A stretch of DNA of 64,000 nucleotides from Papaver somniferum (Eukaryota > Streptophyta > Magnoliopsida > Ranunculales > Papaveraceae), in contig NW_020621936.1 of assembly GCF_003573695.1 (NCBI RefSeq), positions 9,486,001 to 9,550,000 on the forward strand. Reading direction: 5' to 3'. Position 1 is the stretch's first letter; every line of letters starts with the position of its first letter. The notes under the pieces were generated by a model. It worked only from the letters and a program-made list of their open reading frames with translations. It was not told where the DNA came from and did not search any database. A program made the translations under genes and the position numbers. Below, one piece after another: positions 55,903 through 64,000 of this stretch.

Positions 55903-56850
55903 CTCGTTCATTTTGAACACTGCACTGTATTAAGCCACAAATACTAGCATACTATCAGACTGGCATGTAGTTGATACCAAATAAATTCTCTAAGAAATCT
56001 AGATTCAGTTATGCTACTTAAATTTCTTGATCTTGTATCCTATGCACTTGATTTTCTAAGATAACGTCCTTTACAGGCCTAAGAGTTGCTTCATCTTAAA
56101 TAAAGACTTTAACTAATGTGCCTTTAACTAATACCTATTTATTTTCTTCATATATATATTTCAATCGAGGTAATGAAAGTATGTTTACTTTGAGGAATCT
56201 TCAAGAGAAAATAAGATATCAAGTAAACCTCAACAATTGGATAACTTACTATCCTAAAAAGGTTATAGAGATGCCAAATCGGTTTTACCTCGCAAGAACA
56301 ATGTAAAACTAGTTTAGATATAAATCTTATGGAATTACAAATTAAGCCTGAGATGAACAATACTTTGTAATTTCTATAGATCTTATTCCCTAAATAGTGT
56401 ATCTTAAATGGTCATATAATAGAAGAGATAGACGTTGGAATAGAAAAGAACCGCGATGATCAAGATAGGATTATGGATACAAAGAACTACTCCTTTGTGA
56501 AAAGTTCAAAAGTCATAACCTAATACAGTTTCTTTAGGACACTTGGATCTTTATAAAAACGACTCTAGCCGCAAATAGAACACATCATGCCAGGATTGAT
56601 ATTCTTGGTTGCAGAGAATCATTTATTTATAATGATGAATTAGGATAGATTGCTTAAAGTTCAAGTAATTATTTCTTGGGTACAAAGTAAGTTCTTGAAC
56701 TAGTTTTCTTATTTACAAACCACTTTGATTGTAAGCAAACTTAAATACTCACACAGATTGATTACAAGGAACGGTGTCCATGTAAGCATGTGATGAGTTT
56801 TCCTTGAGTTACAAAAAATAATTTACACAAAGGTATTGTCTTTCAAAAAT
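55903..56850 (-). mobile_element. Copia LTR fragment, inverted, target of the Tat-like element
   Basis: Directly after the Tat-like LTR end, the minus strand shows TTAATACAGTGCAGTGTTCA and GCTAGTATTTGTGG, matching the copia U5 block at 2205-2250 and 57350-57390. It breaks exactly at GAACGAG, the point where the block should continue GTTCTGGG, so the Tat-like element inserted here. It is truncated at the far side; the boundary is approximate. Confidence 0.6.
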
Positions 56851-59800
56851 CGTGAAAAAAAAATAGTGAAAAGGAGATGGTACCAAGCACACCACCAATT
56901 TTTTTCATTCGACAACCTGTATGGACAAAATCTAATACAACTGCAAGTAGGTCAAAAACTAAGACCCTTGAACAACTTGTATAAAGAGTTTTTTTCCTTC
57001 TCTTCCACAATATATATATATATACCAAAGGTTCGCGTCCCTGATTATGTAAAAGAGTTATTGGACAACTTCAATCAATATCCAAGATCAATCTAGTTGT
57101 ATATAAATTAAGAGGATTCAAATTCTAACAACTATGAAACTTGTAATCTATCTTTCAAGATATGATCAATTTAATGAGATTTTTTTTATCTCAAATAATA
57201 AGGAATTAAACTATCTAGATTGATTGCGTACTACTTGTGTTATTACTATTATAAAGATGAACAATATAATGCGGAAAATAAAAATACAAAACACCAGAAA
57301 TTTTGCTAACGAGGAAACTGCACAGAAAATCCCAGAACCTCGTTCAGCTTGAAAACCACACTGTATTAAACCGCTAGAAGTACTAGCCTAATATCAGACT
57401 TCGTCTCTTGAACCTCGTATGATTCCACACACTTGATTCCCATATATGACGTTCTTTACAGCCTAAGAGTTCCTTCAACTTCATTGAAGATTTTTGATAC
57501 CTATCTGCCTCTAACAGACAAGCCTATTTGATTTTCCTTTTGATATGTTTCACTTTAGGTTTGGAAATCTGTTTGCAGTAGACAAAGTCCAAAAAACCTC
57601 AGGATTAAGAAGACTTACATTCTGTTAGCAGGGAATCCTTTATCACTAAATACCTCTAAACAACATTCCAAACAAATTAAAGAATAGTTTATACATTTAT
57701 CTTGAGGAATCACAAAGTCTGAGACGAAGAAAACTTTATCATCTCTTATATCCTTTTCCTGATCTAAAGTCTATGAACTTTATTAAACAGTAAAAAGAAC
57801 ATTCTAATACAAGAAATATCAGGTAAAAGATAGTCTGACCGAGCTCTACGAATTCCTAAATGAAGTTTTCAAAGTCGTAACCTAGAATACAACTTTATGA
57901 AAAACCTAGGTTATATAGGACAACTCTAGCTTAGAAACTATGAAACAAGAGTGTCAAGGATCAAGAAATCTAGTTGCAAGAGTCTCTCTATTTATAAGTT
58001 TGTCAAGGCTACAAATACCTTTGAACTCAAGCTAAATTTGATTAAAATTCAAGTAAAGAATTTATCAGTTTAAATGAAATTCTTATTAGAAATTCATGTA
58101 ATCATGGAAAATCTTGCCTTTAAATTACATAGAAGAATATTCATTATGGTTTAGGATTTTGGAGTCGTGCACAATGATAGTCCATAGCGGCTAATATGCC
58201 TTTGAACTTGCAAGCATAAACAATATTCATAACACTCAAGACTAAATAATAATCCACAAGCCCATAGAGATTTCATGTGTTTTAGAATTGTCTATGAGAG
58301 TAGTAACAAAATCGTACGTGTCATATAAGTAGTGTGTGACTTTATACTACTACTAGAACTATATAGATTTGCAAACTTGGCCGTTCGCGAAGTCAATTGA
58401 CATGGATTTGCAAACCTACCCCATTTTGGAACTCAGATGTAAAGGTTTCACAAAACTGGTTTGCAAACCTCTATAACTCGCAGAATTTCTGATTTAGGTA
58501 AAACATACAAGTATGTGTACCATGCGCCAAGTAATTATAAACTCTCATAATTATGTTTGAAACATTCCCAACAACCATATAAAATATGCATTATTGCTTA
58601 GGCAATTTCCAAATGATCAACTTGAAACAAAAATAGTTTGTAAACAATAAATTGTTTTAACTAATATCGCTAAGGATCTAAGAATATTCATTGATTGAAT
58701 CATATTTCGAGAGACTAATAAAGACAAGATTGAAATCAAAGTTTCTTATTAAATCTACTAAAATCATACGACATAGTATCATAAGATATAATAGTATATG
58801 TCATCAATAAATAAGATAGGCCAGTCTTCACATAGCTATTCGTTGACGAAGTTCTCAGAAACGTCTTCGTTTGTTCTTCAGTCATCAATATCGCGGGCTG
58901 TGATGTCTTGTGACAGACCGGAAAATTACGCCTAGCGCATCAGAGCACGCAATCCATAACTTCCCCGATGCGCCATGATGATGCTATAATCCGGGCCTTA
59001 AAGCTAGGCAAATGCACGTCCATTTTCCCTTGCAAGCATGCTCGTGGAGCATGATGCAACTAATTAACTTACCTTCCACACCGTTCCAAGTTACCCTTGT
59101 TTTGCAAAGAGTTTAAAGCCTTGAAGTCTATGGTCGATGCAACTTACATGCATCATTGGCTTCCTAGTCTTGTCCGTGCATAAAACATGCCTTGAACTTA
59201 CACATAGGCCATTGCAGGCTTAATACCCCCTTTTTACTTAGCTTAGGCATTGTTGAAGCATGTACTTGTCTTGCTCGCGCCAAGGGTGCATCAATCAAGC
59301 TCGAGCCATACTTTCCTTAGTCTTATGCAAGCTCCGCTAACTTGCATATCGATGTAGTTTACTTTCGAGGCCATACCCAATGCGTCATTGGTACATGCCT
59401 AAGTCGAACGCCTTGATAGGAAGTATGAGCATCCAAGGAATGAAATGAAAATTTCCTCACCAAGGTTGGCCACAATCATCTCTTGTGTCGAAGTGCCGAG
59501 CCAGATGATATAATAGGCCAGTATGCCGCAATCATCTCTAAATTAGATGATATAAGCGACAAAGTGTTGGAACGGAAATACTGCAACTCATTGTGGCTGC
59601 CTACGTATCCTTCCATACTATAAAGGGATCAAGCACAAACCTCTAAGGGACATCAACTTAAGCCAAACTCGATTGCAAGGCCGTGGCCAAGCAATAATGG
59701 TAATGGCCTAGTCCGTATAGGTCATTTTGTGAAAATGCACAAAGGTTGCGCATTACCGAGTCCGCAGCATGGCATAGTGATGCCTAAGCTTAAATTCCCT

Positions 59801-60618
59801 AATTTCAAGGCTACACAACTATAAATGAGGCTTACTCATCATTAATACTCTTTCGTCTAAGCTATGAAGCTTACTTGGTGCATGGTCCACATATGCACCT
59901 TCAACCAACTACCTCCATATATATGTTTACTTGACATTTCTACAAATTTAGAAAGGGGAGAAGATGGGCATTCACCAAGTCCCACTTTTAAGGTTCTTGC
60001 TTCACTATTCATGGCGTTGCCATGTATTCCTGAATAACCTACAATGATTGATGGGTTTACTCTATTAATGATTGTGCAACATTTCTTCTGCCGGATCGCT
60101 CTGGCGTATTGCACAATGATCGCGCAACAATTATTTTGGCATACTGCACAATGATTATGTAATATTCACTCGACCAATCCTATCTGGATTGATGCAACAA
60201 TGATTGTGCAGTATTGTCCCTAGGCCAATCGTCCGCATAATGCGCGATATTTGCGCTGCATTGTCCAAGGACATATACTTAACTGGCCTAATGCATCATG
60301 ATGATGCAAAATTGGCCCTTGGCCAATATTCCTTCGAAATACGCCATAGTTTACGCTATATTGGCTCTAAGCCAATGTTCCTTTTAACACAACAGAAGTT
60401 TGAGATTAAGCTTCATCTCATGCCATAGCGCATCTTTGAGCATGCGCCATGCGAAAAATTCGGGGTGTTACATGTCTGATACTCGAATACCATACTCTAA
60501 TATTATTCGAGACTTGACTGTAGTATACTATAAATCAAGATAAAATTTTGTACAATTAACATTGACAACAAGATTGAGATAGAAAAACTTACGAGTTTGA
60601 CCGAGCGATGCTCTAACA
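56851..60618 (-). mobile_element. Copia LTR, inverted, interrupted by a solo gypsy LTR
   Basis: On the minus strand it starts TGTTAGAGCATCGCTCGGTC at 60618 and reaches the U5 block (TTTCCTCGTTAGCAAAATTT, about 57300) and beyond. A TATAAATAGAG lies at 57996-57986. Without the insertion at 58909-60472 it would be about 2.2 kb, like the LTR at 303-2656. The 3' limit near 56850 is approximate. Confidence 0.65.
58909..60472 (+). mobile_element. Solo Ty3-gypsy-type LTR (1564 bp)
   Basis: It begins TGTGACAGACCGGAAAATTA and ends CGGGGTGTTACA. Perfect 5-bp duplications TGTCT flank it (58904-58908 and 60473-60477). TGTGACA.CCCGG...GGTGTTACA ends are common for plant gypsy LTRs, so orientation is set by that. 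It is GC-richer than its surroundings and has repeated GCACAATGAT/TTGTGCA motifs (60060-60215). No coding sequence. Confidence 0.92.
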
Positions 60619-61488
60619 GAGCCTATGATATTAATAGCATAGTAGACTTGTGAATCATCAAGCATGGTTGGTTCTTAAACACCCAAAAACATGCTAGTAC
60701 ATGGACCAAGAAAATTAGTTCGTGTACTTTATAAATTTAGAGTGTCAATCTCGTTAACTCGTAAATCAATTCTTGAAAAATAGAAATTTTGAATAGATTT
60801 CTAGGTACATACCCAAAAATGCATAATTTACGAAATCATAAATCAGTTCGTGAATGCAAGAGTAAATTTACAAAGTGTATAGTAACACCTTGGAACTGCA
60901 TAGTTCGTGAACTAAAAAAAAAACTATTCATGATCTCTCAGTGCGTTTTGGAGTTCGGGAACATCAAGTTTTTGCGTAGTTCGTGAACTCAAAAAATCAG
61001 TTCGTGAACAATATTTAACATTTCAACTTAATGTTTTTAGGGTTATATTTTCGCAGACATGGTTTTTTGAAAAATAAATTATTTTTTACCTCAAAAGAAA
61101 TAAACCTATGAATATTCTTTTCCTGAATATATATTTCAAGATTAATCATGTACAAACTTGAACTCGAAATTTCTTCGTTGCAATTCATCGATTATACTAA
61201 AGGCACACGACATAGTCTCAATAGATATAAAGATAGGAATAACGTGTAAATAAGATAATCATCCTTCACATACTTTTGTTGATGAATACCTCGCAGATGC
61301 CTTCGATGTTTTTCAATTTTCAATCTTCAAAGTTTATTCGGTGAATTCTTATATAACTACCATGCTCTAAACATAGTCCGAGACTCATTTTAGCAGACTA
61401 TAAATCAAGATACAGTTTTGTGCAACTAACATTAACAACAAGCTAAACACATCAAAATTTGTGACTTTAACCGAGCAATGCTTTAACA
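60619..61488 (-). mobile_element. Copia LTR 5' part, inverted, truncated
   Basis: On the minus strand it starts TGTTAAAGCATTGCTCGGTT at 61488 and includes several AGTTCACGAACT/AGTTCGTGAACT motifs (60890-61010), like the AAGTTCGCGAACTT region of the LTR at 303-2656. It ends where the next inverted copia LTR begins (60618). Confidence 0.6.
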
Positions 61489-61849
61489 AAACTTTTGTAC
61501 TTTAATTAGCTTTGAAAACAACAACATTATCTTTCTGCTTGTTAGACTGAAAATCGTAAACAAATATCTTTACTTTTCCCACGAGAGAACTTATCGATTG
61601 TGTTGACATAGATTGTTTTCTTCCATGATGGTGTACTTATTTGGGATCCTATTTGTATGGTAAAGATCTACGACTTTGTGAATACCAATATTATCTGGGG
61701 CACGTGTCACGTACCTTGCGGTCGCGTGATGTATTTTCAAATGTTGTTGTAGATAGTGGTAAAAACTGGGTTCTTTTCGAACTTGTGAAGGTAACTCTTT
61801 TTTTTTAAGATTTAAAAAAATAAATAAATGAAGGAAATTAATAGTAATG
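61489..61849. other. Unassigned spacer
   Basis: A plus-strand stretch at about 61625-61790 reads partly open (GKDLRLCEYQYYLGHVSRTL then a GT donor-like site), but I recognise no family and would not call a gene. Confidence 0.3.
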
Positions 61850-63415
61850 ACAAGATTTTAGAAGGATTAAGGCTCAGGATTCACTACCACTCCAAGTTGA
61901 TTGGTTATAAATAATATTTCAGAAATTATTATTAGGCTCTTTTTCTTATTAAATCACTTTTTAATTTAAAAGGTGTCAAAATATTAAGTTGTAATCCTTA
62001 AGCATGATTTATCAAAGAATTATTCTAAGCATAAAACATCAAACTGATTCACAACTAATTAAGAAAACCATTTTCTCATTTTTTTATATTTATCCAAGTG
62101 AATTAAATAAAGTAAATAATTAAAGAAATTATAAATAAAAATATTACCAATCAAACATGAGTGAATAGATCCTCCATTGCCTCAATCACCAAGAATTTTA
62201 GCCTCTCATCATGTTGGAAAACCTCTCAAAATATTTCATTGATGCTCAAAAGTGTTTTACAATGAAGAGAAATACAAGAAATTGATGTAAAACAGAACTT
62301 TACGACCCACAGAAGGCGTCCAGAAGCAACGACAGAGCTGAAGTGCTGTTATCGTTGAAGAACTACGACCCGCAGCAGACAGTCGATGTTACTGTTGATA
62401 AACCACGGTCTTGGAGAGTCTGTTCTTCACGTTCTTCCTCCTCGCAGCAGCAGCAGCAGCAGAACCAGAATCTCTGCAACTTGGATTTTCTTGCTCTGTA
62501 GTGCTCTAAACCTCTCCCAATTCTCCCTAAACTTGACTAACTCCTTCTGCTCGACCCTAGGGACCTATTTATACACAACAGGTCACTCCAATCCTTGTAA
62601 TAACTCCAAGAATATCCGGCCATAAAAAGAATATTTTCCGATATTTTTTTTCTTTATTTCTCTGATTTGTTACGGATTGTTTCCTGGTTTATCTCTTTCA
62701 CGCATCATCTCTGAGTTGTAGGAGAAGTTTCCAGCCAATAGAGTTAACCCATGCACGTCTCTTCCATCCAACAATTCCAAAAATAGAATATCTTCCCTAT
62801 TTGAGAATATCTTCCCTGTTTTGATTCCCACCGATTATCTAACCAAATTTGACCGAATCCAACACCCATACCAGCTCTGTCTAGGCACTAGGAACAAACC
62901 CATTTAATTTGGGCCATTGAATCTCACTGGAACACCTTCGAATCCTCAACCCTAGTCACGGAAGTTCAGGACAATTTTTTCCCGCCAAAACTGTTCTTGA
63001 TGTTTTCATCACCTGGTGATTATCCAGCCAAATCCGATCGAATTAGATGCCCAAAATGTGTTTCTTAAGCTATATCACATCTTCCTACCAAGTTTGAGCC
63101 ATTGAATCGCACCACAACACCTTCATTTTGTCGATTGAAATTCTGCCAGTTGATAAACCAATTTTCCCGCCAAAAAGTTTATTTGAATTTGAGAAGAAGG
63201 TGTTCTGGGGGTGCCCCTTAGTAATTAGGTTGACCCTTATCCAAAAGCGAGAGTCCGATTAACACTTGTCCTCCGGGTACCAAAATCAACTTTTCGAGCC
63301 AAATTTTCCAAAAATGTTTATTTCCTAAAAATACATAAAAACACAATATTAGTACAAAAATAGAGTTCCAACAATACTGACATTGAGGACAAATTAGACA
63401 CAAAAATGTGTCTAT
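61850..63415 (-). repeat. LTR of an E1-related element, minus strand
   Basis: On the minus strand it starts TGATAGACACATTTTTGTG at 63415, the same start as E1. It contains blocks homologous to E1's LTR, such as the GAGAGGTTTTCCAACATGAT segment (62233-62210). It is clearly a different subfamily in U3. The inner limit near 61850 is estimated from the E1 LTR length. Confidence 0.7.
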
Positions 63416-64000
63416 CAAATACCCCCAAACTTATTATTTGCTAGTCCTCGAGCAAATTTATTCTTGAAAAGTGACTGAGTTAATCTCGGGTTGGTTTATC
63501 AGAGGTGTACCCACAAAAACCAATACTCCAGACCCTAGCTATCTACGCAGAACCTTGTAAAGCACTAAAGAACCTCCTTGGTTGGCATACAGTTATTGAC
63601 TCTAAGAGGAAGAACCCTGATGCGAAATTCCAATTGTTGTACACGAGTTTGCACTCAAGCATACTAAAATTCATATAAGTGACAGAGCTCTACTAAGATA
63701 GTTTCACGATGGACATCATACTCGGAGTCAGACTAATCACATGAAAAGATTAAGAAGATGGAAAAAGAAAAAAGTAGATGGTTGAAAAATGAACGGTGTT
63801 TCCCATATCTGTCTGAAGGCCTCTGCCAAGATGAACCTAACCTAAATGACTGAGATACCGGTCTGACTAATATTAACACACTGGCATATACAAGGGAACC
63901 AGTGGTCAATAACTTAAATCTAGTTCAACAAACTGGCAAATACAAGGCACTTGACTACACATAACAATAACCATTTTTTTTTAACTTAACGGCATGAATA
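63416..64000 (-). mobile_element. 3' non-coding region of an E1-related element, runs off the window
   Basis: Next to the LTR the minus strand shows TTTGCTCGAGGACTAGCAAA and AATAATAAGTTTGGGGGTAT, matching E1's final polypurine block (33370-33407). The rest is non-coding; the ORF expected for this family would lie beyond 64000. Confidence 0.75.

Noticed and set aside
61625..61790. Possible exon with GT donor downstream of the copia LTR
   Set aside because: All three frames have stops within or near it, and no recognised protein similarity exists. It is too short to call.

Overview
This is a repeat-rich window of plant nuclear DNA. It holds two intron-containing protein genes whose products match plant families, surrounded by LTR retrotransposons, LINEs and smaller transposons nested in one another. 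The LTR style (copia LTRs beginning TGTTAGAGC with a characteristic U5 block) and the codon content suggest a basal eudicot such as the poppy group. That is an impression from memory of similar repeats and is not proven here.

Gene island, about 7.7-15.4 kb. A ten-exon plus-strand gene (7789-10172) encodes the plastid 1,4-dihydroxy-2-naphthoate phytyltransferase ABC4/MenA of phylloquinone synthesis. All exons join in frame to 412 residues. Convergent to it, an eleven-exon minus-strand gene (15284-11188) encodes a 758-residue nuclear hnRNP Q/R-like protein with three RRMs and an RGG/SY-rich tail. Both appear intact, and they are the only intact single-copy-type genes I can support.

Left flank, 1-5.9 kb: the 3' end and 3' LTR of a copia element, then a second copia-like LTR that carries a diverged minisatellite. 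5.9-7.7 kb is unassigned AT-rich DNA.

15.6-27.5 kb: a decayed minus-strand L1-type LINE, a non-autonomous hAT element with ACCGG-rich ends (21789-23097), a copia LTR fragment, and a plus-strand L1 LINE. The second LINE is cut in its RT domain by an LTR element.

27.5-43.1 kb: two non-autonomous LTR retrotransposons, called E1 and E2 here. Neither has a recognisable gag or pol. Each carries one long acidic ORF, and the two ORFs are related to each other. They also share a 3' non-coding layout: PPT-like blocks and CAGCTGTGTAGCGG-type repeats. This is the most novel-looking system in the window. A Stowaway-like MITE sits in E2. A deletion fused E1's 3' LTR to E2's 5' LTR.

43.1-55.9 kb: a Tat/Ogre-like Ty3-gypsy element, deleted for gag and most of integrase. 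It keeps RT, dual RNase H and the integrase C-terminus. A decayed, apparently spliced antisense gene lies between pol and the 3' LTR. The 3' LTR is split by a minus-strand solo LTR with a perfect 5-bp target duplication, and that solo LTR in turn holds a Helitron whose 3' hairpin and CTAG end are clear.

55.9-61.5 kb: reverse-oriented copia LTRs, one containing a 1564-bp solo gypsy LTR with a perfect TGTCT duplication. 61.8 kb to the end: the LTR and 3' part of a minus-strand relative of E1 that runs out of the window.
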